64,000 bases of DNA from Saprospira grandis (GCF_027594745.1 NZ_CP110854.1:2026501-2090500), one strand, 5' to 3'. Positions 39,821 through 48,325 are shown, numbered from the stretch's first letter. The notes: a model not told the origin generated them from the letters alone. Numbers and translations: made by a program.

Positions 39821-41719
39821 CTATTTTTCTTTAATGGCCTCTATTTCATTGAGTTTTTCGACCGCTTTGCGCAGCTCGGCCAAATTATCTAGGGCCTTAA
39901 AGCTTAGTTTGTAGGGCAGTTTGTTGGCCCGCTCTGCCGATAGGTTGATGTAGATTTTGCCTTCTTCTTCATAAAAGGCAAAGAGCCAAATGGGCGCTTC
40001 GGCCTGCAAATTCGGAAAATTGAGGTTTTCGATATCTGTGGTTTGGCTGCGCACCGCATATTGGCTGGCCCGATCTATGGCGATGCCTTGCATTTTGTAG
40101 GTGGGCAGCTCTTGCCCAAAGGTAAAGGCCTTGTAGGTCAGGGGCGTTTTGGGCGCTGCTTTTTGGCCCAAGGCCAATAGGCCCAAACGCTTGCTAGGGA
40201 CCCACAAATAATGAAGCTCTTGCCCCAATAGATCGGGCGCAAAGGCCCGAGCCGCCAGTTTTGGCCTTAATGCGCTTAGGGCTTTGGCCAATTGCTTTTG
40301 CTCTTGGGGCGAGTACTGCTGCCAAGCTTGGCGCAAACGCTCCGCCTCATAATTTTGGAGTTTAGGCAGGCTGTCTCGGGCATCTTGCCAGCGCCGCAAG
40401 GCCTTGAGGTAGATCTGCTGCAAACTATCTCGCTCTTCACTATAAGCCAGATATCGCTGCTCATAAGCTCCCTTAATTTGGGCCAAACTATCCGAGAAGC
40501 TTTGCAAAATGGCTGCTTGTTGGTCCTCGTTTTTCTTTAGGCGTTTGTGCAAAATCTCCAACTCCCTTTGAAACTCCATTTGCTCTCTGGCCTTTCTCTT
40601 TTTTCCTCGCCAACGCTTTTTTTCTTTTGCGGCATAACGTGCCTTACAATCGTTAATGAGGCCCAGATAAAAGTCGTTTTCTTTGAGCAAGGGCCGCAAG
40701 GCTTGGCTATCTAGTTTGGGGTATTGCGGTTTTGGGGGCGCTACTGGAAAAGGGGGAGGGCTGGGTTTGGCGGGCAAGGCCAAATCTCGATAAACAAAAA
40801 GGCTATCATTTTGGGCCAAATGCAAGGGCAGGCAAATGGCTTGGCTATTGGGCCAGCGGCCCAGCTCTAGGCGGCCCCACTTTAGGCCCTCTTCTTGGTC
40901 CCTAGCGGCATAAAGGCCCAGTTTTTCTTGATGCTGTACCGTTGGCAAGAAAAAAGAAATACTTTGATTGGGGGCCAACTTAAGGGCTTGTCCAGCCCTT
41001 TCGGCCTGTATTTCTACAATTGGACCTAGGGCCAAGTCTTGGCTTTGGCTAGCCAGCCAATAGGGCAGGAGCTCCGATTTGCGCAAAGCCACTTTTAGCT
41101 TAATCTGAATGGGGTCGCCAGTTGGACCAAAAGCTTGGGCGGGAATAAAAATCAGGGCGCCTTCAGGGCTTTTAAAGTAAGCGGCTTGTCCTGGATAAAA
41201 CAAAAAGCTTTGGTCCTGAATACTGGCCATCCATTGGGCCAAAATAGCTCGGCGGCTCTGATAAAAGTTAGGAGCAGGCCCATCTTCTAAGCTGAGGGTA
41301 TCGGTTTGCTCATTTTCTTGGTAGTGGCTGGCGATGCGCAACTGGATAATATGTCCTGCTGTTTTGGGCAAATCGGCCTGAGGCAAGGCCTTGCTCTCAA
41401 AGCGAATGCGGTCTTTGGGCCATTGACAGCGATTTAAAATTTGCTGTAATAAATAGCTGCGCTTGCGGACCAAATCATAGTAGGACTGCTTTTCTTCAAA
41501 GTAGTTCATTTGGCGCTCGACCACAATCCAGCTGCTATCTATAGCTTGGGCATTTTGGACCAATATGCGGATACTATCCACCCAAGCTTGCTCGGGCAGC
41601 GCATCGGACTTAGGCGCAAAGGGAATGCGCAAATCTTGGCCCTAAAGGCTGGGCGCCGAAAGCAGGAAAATAAAAAGCCAGCCCCAAAGAGGAGCTAGCT
41701 TGCAAAAAGGTAAATTCAT
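39821..41719 (-). pseudogene. large secreted protein interrupted by an in-frame TAG after the signal peptide
   Basis: Read from the ATG at 41719, the frame gives a good signal peptide (MNLPFCKLAPLWGWLFIFLL, then SAPSL), a TAG at 41642-41644, then 'GQDLRIPFAPKSDALPEQAW' and 603 more residues with no further stop. An initiation at the downstream TTG (41632) would remove the signal. The body has no recognised domain: beta-rich parts, a central coiled coil ('REQMEFQRELEILHKRLKKN') between ~residues 340 and 460, and a C-terminal beta region. One base change separates it from an intact gene, so it is a young pseudogene, a sequencing error, or a read-through case. Ends in its own terminator. Confidence 0.75.
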
Positions 41720-41742
41720 TGATCAGATAGATTCATCATCGA

Positions 41743-42261
41743 TTAGGCCTCGGCTTCTTCTGCGGGCCGGTTCTCGTTAATCTGCTGTAGCTCTTTGTCG
41801 ATATAATAGAGGCTTTGTGGGCCATCGCCAATGAGCTTAATTTTATCTAGAATATCGCGGACCATGGCTTCTTCTTCTCTTTGCTCGGCCACATACCACT
41901 GCAAAAAGACCATAGTAGAGTGGTCCTTTTCTTCTTGGCTAAGGCTCATGAGTTCATTGATAGAAGCGGTAACCGCCTTTTCTTGTTTATAAGACTTTTT
42001 GAACACCTTTTGGACCGATTCGAATTCGGTTTCGGGTTGTTCGACAGCGGGCACGATAGCGTGACCATCCATTTCGTTTACATAATGAACAATCTTGAGC
42101 ATATGCATACGCTCTTCATCAGATTGGGCATAGAAAAACTGGGCACAGTTGCCAAGGCCTTCACGGTCGCACCAAGAAGCCATCGCTAGATAGGCCGAAG
42201 AGGCGGCCGCTTCTTGAGCGATTTGAGCATTGAGTGCAGCAGTTATTTTTTTAGATAGCAT
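41743..42261 (-). CDS. ftnA: bacterial non-heme ferritin
   Basis: Iron-storage protein of 172 residues that oxidises Fe(II) and stores it in a 24-subunit shell. Ferroxidase ligands are visible: Glu in 'NAQIAQEAAASSAYLAMASW', the E-x-x-H pair in 'QSDEERMHMLKIVHYVNEMDG', and 'FLQWYVAEQREEEAMVRDIL' (Glu and Gln of helix C-D). No signal peptide, so cytoplasmic. The C-terminal tail 'QQINENRPAEEAEA' is acidic. A TAACTTTG box lies at 42387-42394 on the minus strand, giving a ~120-base leader. Confidence 0.95.
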   Translation of the reverse strand: MLSKKITAALNAQIAQEAAASSAYLAMASWCDREGLGNCAQFFYAQSDEERMHMLKIVHYVNEMDGHAIVPAVEQPETEFESVQKVFKKSYKQEKAVTASINELMSLSQEEKDHSTMVFLQWYVAEQREEEAMVRDILDKIKLIGDGPQSLYYIDKELQQINENRPAEEAEA

Positions 42262-42386
42262 AAGTGTCTAATTTTGAAGAATGATAACAAAGCGGGCCTG
42301 TAGGGGCCGGCTAAAAAAGAACAAATGATGCCCTTTGCGAGTTTACTCAAAAGTAAGACAGCGGGCGCAGAGGCCCAATAATAGGG

Positions 42387-42394
42387 CAAAGTTA
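42387..42394 (-). promoter_or_regulatory. promoter -7 box TAACTTTG
   Basis: TAACTTTG on the minus strand, 126 bases before the ferritin ATG, in a gene-free stretch. Confidence 0.4.
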
Positions 42395-42433
42395 GTTCTA
42401 TTTTAGAATTTATCTAATTCTAAGTAGCCTTAT

Positions 42434-42829
42434 CTAGACTGATTTGGCCAGTTGCTCGATGAGCTCAAAATTTTCGACTAGGGCGAGGGTGAGGGAGTTG
42501 ATAGAGCCCTCTAGCTCGTTGAGGTCCAAGTTTTCTAGTTCTAGAGTATCTCGATAAATGAGTTGTTGGCCCGATTCATCTAAGACAAAGGCGCCAAAAA
42601 GTAGGTAGCGGTTGGCTTTTAGGAGCTCTTGGCATTCTTGGGCCGACAACTGTTCTAGTTGGAGGAGCTTTTGCTCGATGATGAGTAGATTATCTTCACA
42701 ATCTAAGATCATTTGGTGGATGCCTCTATCTTCATTGGAGATAATGAGGATCTCTTCTTCGGAAATTTCCTTGAGGATTTCGCAATCTAGTTCCTGGATA
42801 AGCCCTTTGAGCTGCTTATAGTGCGACAT
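42434..42829 (-). CDS. small acidic protein, CesT/YbjN-like fold suspected
   Basis: A 131-residue soluble protein rich in Leu and Glu. Predicted pattern helix - strands ('EEILIISNEDRGIHQMILDC', 'NLLIIEQKLLQL') - helix ('QECQELLKANRYLLFGAFVL') - strands - helix ('SINSLTLALVENFELIEQLA') is that of the YbjN/type III chaperone-like fold or of DUF2170 proteins, where 'LL..N..L..gaf.ld' is typical. That is a fold guess only. It lies alone between ferritin and repeat copy 17. Function unknown. Confidence 0.55.
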   Translation of the reverse strand: MSHYKQLKGLIQELDCEILKEISEEEILIISNEDRGIHQMILDCEDNLLIIEQKLLQLEQLSAQECQELLKANRYLLFGAFVLDESGQQLIYRDTLELENLDLNELEGSINSLTLALVENFELIEQLAKSV

Positions 42830-42947
42830 ATTTATAGATTATTTTGAGTTTGCTGTTTAGCTTATTTTTGCTTGGCAACCAAAGCTAAGGATTTAATTGC
42901 GTTTATCAAATTTTGCTGATTCCTTGGCGGGAAAGAGGGGTCGATTT

Positions 42948-43082
42948 GGCCCAGCGCTGCGCAGCCGTGGCCCGAAGGGCCAGACCCAAGCCGCCTGCGG
43001 CGGCTGCAGGGCCGAGCAGACCTGCGAGCGGCGCAGCATAGCGGCGGCCGACCTAGGCAAAGCCTAGCCGGCCGCGGGCCCC
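42948..43082 (-). repeat. GC-rich hairpin element, copy 17 (type B)
   Basis: Minus-strand GGGGCCCGCGGCC at 43082 directly after a terminator T-tract; first hairpin CGGCTAGGC/GCCTAGGTCGG, core GCTCGCAGGTCTGCTCGGCC, second GCCGCCGCAGGCGGC, third GGCCCTTCGGGCC, end GCGCAGCGCTGGGCC. Almost the same as copy 2. Confidence 0.9.
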
Positions 43083-43129
43083 AAAAAAAAAGAAACACCC
43101 CCTACTCTACAGCGAGAATAGGGGGCGTT
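43083..43129 (-). terminator. intrinsic terminator of the 43150 gene
   Basis: AACACCCCCTACTCT (43094-43108) pairs with AGAATAGGGGGCGTT (43115-43129) with two mismatches; nine Ts follow on the minus strand and touch repeat copy 17. Confidence 0.88.
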
Positions 43130-43149
43130 TTATACAGCAGAAAATAGGC

Positions 43150-43515
43150 CTATAAAGGCAGGATTTCTGCGGGAATTTGGTTAGCCTCAATCAAGCGTTT
43201 GGCAAAAGCCTTATGGCCATGAGGAGCAAAGATGAACAAACGACCTTGTTTGGCACTACTGAGGTAAGAAAGCAACTTCCATTTGTTAATGACTTGTCGC
43301 TTATCAGAAGATTTGAGTGCAATCTCAAAGTAACATTTGCGGCCCATCGAAACGGCGGTGATATCTGGGGCAATAGAGTCATTAGTAGAGCTTTGGGTAA
43401 AAGACTTGGGGTCTTCATAGCCTTCTACAGCGGCTTTAATATTGCTATATCCCTTTTTCTCTACCCATTCTACGGCCTTCTCGATAAATGGAATTTTTTC
43501 TTCAGCTACGGTCAT
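43150..43515 (-). CDS. small restriction-endonuclease-fold-like protein
   Basis: A 121-residue cytoplasmic protein. 'SIAPDITAVSMGRKCYFEIALKSSDKR' (given in two parts: APDITAV and YFEIALKSSD) followed by 'INKWKLLSYLSSAKQGRLFI' and 'FAPHGHKAFAKRLIE' follows the PD-(D/E)xK nuclease layout of strand-loop-strand and helix. The Asp of 'PD' and the Lys are in place, but the usual acid two residues before Lys is Ala ('ALK'), with a Glu two residues earlier. It may be inactive or have a migrated acid. Preceded by a hairpin with a tiny open frame that could attenuate it. Function unknown. Confidence 0.55.
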   Translation of the reverse strand: MTVAEEKIPFIEKAVEWVEKKGYSNIKAAVEGYEDPKSFTQSSTNDSIAPDITAVSMGRKCYFEIALKSSDKRQVINKWKLLSYLSSAKQGRLFIFAPHGHKAFAKRLIEANQIPAEILPL

Positions 43516-43596
43516 GATGCTTTTGCAGTTTTGGAGGCTAATCCTCTTGTGTACGAAACTTTTAGAAATACTTGTTGTCTATGGTTAGATAGCTAC

Positions 43597-43623
43597 AAAA
43601 AACAAAAGCCCCTTTGAAAGGGG
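43597..43623 (-). terminator. hairpin with T-tract in the 43150 gene leader
   Basis: CCCCTTT (43609-43615) pairs with AAAGGGG (43617-43623); on the minus strand CTTTTGTTTTTT follows. It lies between the TATCTTTG box (43669) and the gene start (43515), so it may attenuate transcription. A 13-codon frame (MKINPFQRGFCFL) overlaps it. Confidence 0.5.
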
Positions 43624-43668
43624 TTGATTTTCATTTTTATAAGCAGAATCTGTCACTTTAAACTAAGA

Positions 43669-43676
43669 CAAAGATA
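43669..43676 (-). promoter_or_regulatory. promoter -7 box TATCTTTG
   Basis: TATCTTTG on the minus strand, upstream of the hairpin 43597-43623 and the 43150 gene. No TTTG at the usual distance. Confidence 0.4.
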
Positions 43677-43719
43677 CGCAGAGTTCCCTTATTTTGGAAA
43701 TTCTTAAAGCGCTCAAAAT

Positions 43720-43754
43720 AAAAAAAGGTCCTTGTGGACGAGACAAGGACCTTT
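43720..43754 (-). terminator. intrinsic terminator in gene-free region
   Basis: AAAGGTCCTTG (43724-43734) pairs perfectly with CAAGGACCTTT (43744-43754); seven or eight Ts follow on the minus strand. It ends no known gene; between it and 43867 an 18-codon frame (MMLLSLITGAKYRQFYDC) stops just before the stem. Confidence 0.75.
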
Positions 43755-43866
43755 AACAATCATAAAACTGACGATATTTTGCTCCTGTTATGAGCGAGAG
43801 GAGCATCATTTGGTATAGTAAACGCCCAAAAACAAATTTTGGATGAGTGCTTTGTGCAAATATTTT

Positions 43867-43910
43867 AAAAAAAAATGGAAAAGCCATTGATTTAACTGAC
43901 TTTTCCATTT
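43867..43910 (-). terminator. intrinsic terminator of the flavohemoglobin gene
   Basis: AAATGGAAAAG (43873-43883) pairs perfectly with CTTTTCCATTT (43900-43910); nine Ts follow on the minus strand. It is 24 bases past the gene's stop. Confidence 0.85.
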
Positions 43911-43934
43911 AAACAGAATTATTTTCCGCAATGC

Positions 43935-45107
43935 TTAGCTAAGCTGCAGTTGAACGGGGTTAAATTCTTCTAAGTGAATTTGTTCTTCGGGGATACCAGC
44001 TTGGCGGAGCTGTTTTCTTTGGGCTTCCATAAAGCCTGCTGGGCCACAGAGATAATAATTGGCGGCTGGGCCAAAGGGGGCTTTGAGGGCTTCATCTAGC
44101 TGCATTCGGCCATTTTGGTCCTCATAGAAATGCTGTAATTGGAGCTGATTTTCTAGGCTGCGGAGCTCTTCGGCAAAGAGTTGTTCGTCAGCAGATTTAT
44201 AGGCATCCATCCAAAGAATGGGTTGTTCTGTTTGGCTATCGATCAGGGCCTGTAGCAGTCCCCAAAGGGGGCTGACCCCTACACCGGCGCCTAAAAACAC
44301 GCTAGGTTTTGGACTTTGTTCTAGGTGGAAATTACCGGCGGGCACCGTCAATTCTACCTCATCTCCAATTTTCATAGCCTGATGCAGGGCGTTGCTCAAA
44401 CGGCCCATGGGGCAGCCAGGCGCTCCTTTTTGGGCCTTTACCGTAATGCGGTAATAATTATTATTGGGCCGAGAGTTGAGGCTATATTGTCGGGCCTGAT
44501 AAATGCCCAATTCCTTAAAGAATAGGCGCAAAGAGAGATATTGGCCTGGGCGGTGCAAGGGAATTTCTCCGCCATCTGATGGCGACAAATAAAGATGATA
44601 GACATTGGGGGCTAGCTCCTCTTTTTTGATCAGCTTAAACTTGCGCCAATCGCTCCAAGCGGCATCGGGCGCTTCGGCGGCAGCATACATTTTAGCCTCC
44701 ATCTCAATGAGAATATCGGCCAGCTGCTGATAGGCCCGTCCCCAAGCGCCCAAAATAGGGGCATCATCGGGCAAATTGAGCAATTCTTGTAAAGCGCCCA
44801 ACAAATACTTGCCCACAATGGGGTATTGCTCGGGGACCACCTGCAAACTGCGGTGTTTCTGCCCAATGAGCTCTAGGGCAGGCAACAAAACCTCCGGATG
44901 CTCAATATGCTTGGCATAGGCCAAAACCGATAGGGCCAAGCTTTTTTGCTGCTGCCCCAAAGCCTGATTGGCTAGATTGAAGATGTTTTTGAGTTCTGGA
45001 TGATTGCTCAGCATGTTTTTATAAAACAAACGCGTAAGGGTTTCAGCATGCTCTTCCAAAATAGGCACAGAGGCTTGTACAAGTCGGATGTCTTCCTGAT
45101 TCATCAT
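43935..45107 (-). CDS. hmp: flavohemoprotein / nitric oxide dioxygenase
   Basis: A 390-residue enzyme that turns NO and O2 into nitrate with NAD(P)H. The globin part (1-~140) has 'LFYKNMLSNHPELKNIFNLA' (distal region), proximal His in 'GQKHRSLQVVPEQYPIVGKYL'; the FAD part has 'RQYSLNSRPNNNYYRITVK' and 'GCPMGRLSNALHQ'; the NAD part has 'FLGAGVGVSPLWGLLQALI' and 'YYLCGPAGFMEAQRKQL'. All Hmp landmarks are present. The Rrf2/NsrR-like gene lies 85 bases upstream on the same strand, so NO-dependent control is likely. The spacer contains A/T-rich half-sites (AAGATA ... AAGATATTT, 45123-45140) and a weak GCGG hairpin with eight Ts. Confidence 0.93.
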   Translation of the reverse strand: MMNQEDIRLVQASVPILEEHAETLTRLFYKNMLSNHPELKNIFNLANQALGQQQKSLALSVLAYAKHIEHPEVLLPALELIGQKHRSLQVVPEQYPIVGKYLLGALQELLNLPDDAPILGAWGRAYQQLADILIEMEAKMYAAAEAPDAAWSDWRKFKLIKKEELAPNVYHLYLSPSDGGEIPLHRPGQYLSLRLFFKELGIYQARQYSLNSRPNNNYYRITVKAQKGAPGCPMGRLSNALHQAMKIGDEVELTVPAGNFHLEQSPKPSVFLGAGVGVSPLWGLLQALIDSQTEQPILWMDAYKSADEQLFAEELRSLENQLQLQHFYEDQNGRMQLDEALKAPFGPAANYYLCGPAGFMEAQRKQLRQAGIPEEQIHLEEFNPVQLQLS

Positions 45108-45192
45108 GTCTTTTACTTTTTAAGATAAAAAGATATTTTTCTCTTTTATTTGAACTGGATCAAAAAAAACCGCTAGATAAGGCGGCTAATTT

Positions 45193-45630
45193 TTAGGTAT
45201 CCAGAAAATAATCTACTTTTAATAGGTTATCTCGAAAATCGCCAATAGTTTGGCTCTCTAGCATTTTTGTAATTTTGGAGCGAATTAGTCCAAAATCATT
45301 GTGTAGGGGACAGGGTTTTTTGGCCGAGCACTTCTTGAGGCCCATCGCACAGCCCTCAAACAAACTGCGGCCGTCTATGGCTTCTACTACCTTGGCCAAA
45401 CTGAGGTCTAAGGCCGATTTTTCAATGTAAAAACCGCCTCCAGGCCCCTTGCTCGAGGATAAAATGCCTTGTTTGCTTAGGTTTTGTAGGATTTTGGCCA
45501 AAAAATGAAGCGGAGAATCTATTTCTTCCGCCACCTCTTTTACCCCAACTTTCCGCCCCTCTGCAGAGGCATCTGCTACATAAACCACAGCCCGTAAACC
45601 ATACTCACAACTCTTTGAAAAAATCCCCAT
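45193..45630 (-). CDS. Rrf2-family Fe-S transcriptional regulator, NsrR-like
   Basis: A 145-residue winged-helix repressor. The HTH is at about residues 25-55 ('KVGVKEVAEEIDSPLHFLAK', then ILQNLSKQG) and the wing is 'SSKGPGGGFYI'. Three cysteines for an iron-sulfur cluster are present: C94, C101, C107 in 'GCAMGLKKCSAKKPCPLH', the layout of IscR/NsrR proteins (spacing C-x6-C-x5-C here). The neighbour downstream is hmp, the classical NsrR target, so it is probably an NO sensor, although IscR- or RsrR-type sensing cannot be excluded. A TATATTTG box is at 45678-45685. Confidence 0.88.
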   Translation of the reverse strand: MGIFSKSCEYGLRAVVYVADASAEGRKVGVKEVAEEIDSPLHFLAKILQNLSKQGILSSSKGPGGGFYIEKSALDLSLAKVVEAIDGRSLFEGCAMGLKKCSAKKPCPLHNDFGLIRSKITKMLESQTIGDFRDNLLKVDYFLDT

Positions 45631-45677
45631 CTTTAGCGTTTTAACTGCTCAAAGCTAAAACCTTTTTTAATAAAAGA

Positions 45678-45685
45678 CAAATATA
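45678..45685 (-). promoter_or_regulatory. promoter -7 box TATATTTG
   Basis: TATATTTG on the minus strand, 48 bases before the Rrf2 gene ATG, giving a leader of about 40 bases. Confidence 0.5.
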
Positions 45686-45763
45686 TCCTTTATTTTTTTC
45701 TCATCTTTTCTATCTACTCTTCTAACTTCCTTATCTTAGGGGCCGTTAGGAGAATAATGAGGA

Positions 45764-45884
45764 GGGGCCTCCGCTGCGGCTTTGCCTTGCGGCGCTACGT
45801 TTCGCAGCTCGCTCTTCGCTCGGCCCTTCGGCGCTTTCAGCGCCTCGGTCTGGCCTGACGGCCACTGCTGCACATCGCTAGGCC
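45764..45884 (+). repeat. GC-rich hairpin element, copy 18 (type A)
   Basis: GGGGCCTCCGCTGCGGCTTT start, core GCTCGCTCTTCGCTCGGCCC, second hairpin GGCGCTTTCAGCGCC, third GGCCTGACGGCC, end CACATCGCTAGGCC. Between the divergent Rrf2 and porX genes. Confidence 0.9.
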
Positions 45885-45946
45885 AATTGCTCCTTTCTTT
45901 CCCCATTTTCCTTTATGGAGTTTAACAAAAAAGCTATTTCTAATTT

Positions 45947-47509
45947 ATGAGTACAATAAAAATCCTTTGGGCCGATGATGAGCAGAAACTGCTCAAGCCC
46001 CAAATCATGTTTCTAGAGAAAAAAGGCTACGAGGTTGTGCCCGTAACCAACGGACATGATGCCATTGAAGAAGTGTCTGAAAAGATGGGCCATTATGATA
46101 TCGTCTTTTTAGATGAGAGTATGCCCGGGATTACGGGCCTAGAAACCCTAGACCGCATTAAGGAACTTGCGCCCCATTTGCCCGTGGTCATGATTACCAA
46201 AAATGAGGCAGAGGATGTGATGGAGCAAGCCATTGGCTCTAAAATTAGCGACTATCTGCTCAAGCCAGTCAATCCCCTGCAGTTGTTGTCTACTTTGCGC
46301 AAATTAGTAGATGGCGACCGCCTGGTCCAGGAAGAAACCCGAATGAAGTACCAGCAGGAGTTTCGCAATATCCTGATGGCGATCAATAATAGTATGGATG
46401 CCCACGAATGGGCCGAGGTCTACAAAAAAATTATCTATTGGGAGCTCAAATTAGATGCCTCTAAAACAGCTAGCATGGCCGATATTCTGGCCACCCAAAA
46501 AGATTCGGCCAATGCCGAGTTCGCTAAGTTTATTGACCGCAATTATGTAGATTGGCTCAACAATGAGCAAAGCCCCCCCGTGATGTCGCACGATTTGCTC
46601 CGCTCTATGGTGTTTCCTGATGTGGACCGCAACCGCCCCACGGTTTTTCTCCTACTCGATAATCTCCGCTTTGACCAATGGAAGATGATTGAGCCCATTA
46701 TTTCTCGCTATTTTAAGGTAGAGGAGGAAGATTATTTTTATAGCATTTTGCCCACTACCACGCAGTATAGCCGCAATGCTATTTTTAGCGGAATGATGCC
46801 CGGCGAAATTGCCAAACGCTATCCTGAGCTTTGGCTCAATGATAATGAGAAGGGCGGCAAAAACTTACATGAAGCCGAACTTTTGGGCCGACAAATTAAG
46901 CGGGTGTTCCGCAAGCCAATTCAATATGGCTACTTCAAAGTGACGAATATGGACGGCGGCAAACAGCTGGTGGATAATATCCATAATTATATTCGAAATA
47001 ATGACCTCTTCTGTATTGTCTATAACTTTATTGATATGCTCTCGCATGCACGGACCGAGATGGACATTCTCAAGGAGTTGGCCGCCGATGAAAAGGCTTA
47101 TCGCTCGCTTACGGTTTCTTGGTTTGAGCATTCTCCGCTTTGGGAGGCCCTCAAGTCTATTGCCCAGCAAGATGTACAGCTCTTTATTGCTACCGACCAC
47201 GGAAGTATTCGGGTGCATCAACCCTCTAAGGTAGTGGGCGACCGAGAAACAACCACCAACCTTCGCTATAAGGTGGGCCGCAATCTGCAATATGACCGCA
47301 AAGATGTCTTTGATATTCGCCGCCCCGAAGATGGGAAGTTGCCTCGCCCCAATGTGAGCTCTACCTTTATCTTTGCCAAGAATGACCGCTTTTTCCTATA
47401 TCCCAACAATTATAATCATTATAATAATTACTATAGCAATACCTTTCAGCATGGAGGGATTTCTCTAGAAGAGATCATCTGCCCCATTATCAAGTTGCGC
47501 TCAAAATAA
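45947..47509 (+). CDS. porX: PorX: response regulator with PglZ phosphatase domain, T9SS control
   Basis: A 520-residue protein with a CheY-like receiver (residues ~4-120; acids D10/D11, phosphoacceptor Asp56 in 'IVFLDESMPG', Lys in 'YLLKPVNP') and a long C-terminal PglZ/alkaline-phosphatase-fold domain ('VFLLLDNLRFDQWKMIEPII', 'YSILPTTTQYSRNAIFSGMM', 'FIATDHGSIRVHQPSKVVGD') with metal ligands Asp, Thr, Asp and His. This arrangement is PorX, which with kinase PorY controls T9SS genes through SigP in Porphyromonas and binds PorL. porY is not in the window. The RNase H gene follows after seven bases. Confidence 0.92.
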   Translation: MSTIKILWADDEQKLLKPQIMFLEKKGYEVVPVTNGHDAIEEVSEKMGHYDIVFLDESMPGITGLETLDRIKELAPHLPVVMITKNEAEDVMEQAIGSKISDYLLKPVNPLQLLSTLRKLVDGDRLVQEETRMKYQQEFRNILMAINNSMDAHEWAEVYKKIIYWELKLDASKTASMADILATQKDSANAEFAKFIDRNYVDWLNNEQSPPVMSHDLLRSMVFPDVDRNRPTVFLLLDNLRFDQWKMIEPIISRYFKVEEEDYFYSILPTTTQYSRNAIFSGMMPGEIAKRYPELWLNDNEKGGKNLHEAELLGRQIKRVFRKPIQYGYFKVTNMDGGKQLVDNIHNYIRNNDLFCIVYNFIDMLSHARTEMDILKELAADEKAYRSLTVSWFEHSPLWEALKSIAQQDVQLFIATDHGSIRVHQPSKVVGDRETTTNLRYKVGRNLQYDRKDVFDIRRPEDGKLPRPNVSSTFIFAKNDRFFLYPNNYNHYNNYYSNTFQHGGISLEEIICPIIKLRSK

Positions 47510-47516
47510 AGGAAGC

Positions 47517-48146
47517 ATGGCCAAAAAGAAATATTATGTCGTTTGGGAGGGCCATGAAACGGGAATCTTTACTTCTTGGGCCGATTGCGAGGCCCAAACT
47601 AAGGGCTACCCCCAAGCGAAATACAAAAGCTATAAAAGCCTTAGCGAAGCCCAAGAGGCCCTAGCGGGCAATTATTGGGCAGCAGTAAATAGCAGCAAAA
47701 AGAAGAGCAGCAGCAAACCTTCTGCCGCTATGGAAAAGGAGGTGGTCTGGCATAGCCTTTCGGTAGATGCCGCCTGTAGTGGCAACCCTGGCGTTATGGA
47801 ATACCAGGGGGTAGATACCCAAACAGGCCGCCGCATCTTTCATCAGAAGTTTTCTTTGGGGACGAACAACATTGGGGAGTTTTTGGCCCTAGTGCATGGT
47901 TTGGCCTATTTGCAGCAGAAAAACTTGCCCAAGCTGCCCATTTATACCGATTCTAGGACAGCCATGAGCTGGCTGAGAAAGCAAAAAGTAAAAACGAATT
48001 TGGTCCAAAATGCCCAAACTAAACCGCTTTTTGTCCTTATTCAGCGGGCCGAAAACTGGCTAAAAAACAATAGCTATGAAAATCCCATTTTGAAATGGGA
48101 TACCGAAAACTGGGGCGAAATCCCCGCTGATTTTGGCCGAAAGTAA
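47517..48146 (+). CDS. ribonuclease H with N-terminal viroplasmin domain
   Basis: A 209-residue enzyme cutting RNA in RNA-DNA hybrids. The N-terminal ~50 residues are a caulimovirus viroplasmin (HBD-like) domain ('KYYVVWEGHETGIFTSWADC', 'YKSYKSLSEAQEALAG'), a Ser/Lys linker follows, then the RNase H fold: 'SVDAACSGNPGVMEYQGVD' (first Asp), 'NNIGEFLALVHGLAY' (Glu), 'PIYTDSRTAMSWL' (Asp), and a late 'WDTENWGEIPADFGRK' (fourth acid). This is a standard type for Bacteroidota. Downstream of porX with a seven-base gap, in the same operon. Confidence 0.92.
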   Translation: MAKKKYYVVWEGHETGIFTSWADCEAQTKGYPQAKYKSYKSLSEAQEALAGNYWAAVNSSKKKSSSKPSAAMEKEVVWHSLSVDAACSGNPGVMEYQGVDTQTGRRIFHQKFSLGTNNIGEFLALVHGLAYLQQKNLPKLPIYTDSRTAMSWLRKQKVKTNLVQNAQTKPLFVLIQRAENWLKNNSYENPILKWDTENWGEIPADFGRK

Positions 48147-48180
48147 AGCGCTTGGTCCAGAAGGGCGCAAAGCGCCCGCC

Positions 48181-48301
48181 GGCCTAGCGATGTGCAGCAG
48201 TGGCCCGAAGGGCCAGACCTAGGCAGCTTTGCTGCCGTAGGGCCGAGCGAATAGCGAGCTGCGAAACGTAGCGCCGACGAGCGAAGCGAGGCGGAGGCCC
48301 C
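48181..48301 (-). repeat. GC-rich hairpin element, copy 19 (type A)
   Basis: Minus-strand GGGGCCTCCGCCTCGCTTCG at 48301, core GCTCGCTATTCGCTCGGCCC, second hairpin GGCAGCAAAGCTGCC, third GGCCCTTCGGGCC, end CACATCGCTAGGCC; a GGGCGCTTTGCGCCC hairpin adjoins at 48164-48178. Confidence 0.89.
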
Positions 48302-48325
48302 AAAAACAACAGAAAAAAAACATTC

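Noticed and set aside
42434..42829. A type III secretion chaperone
   Set aside because: Only the general fold pattern is similar; there are no type III genes in the window.
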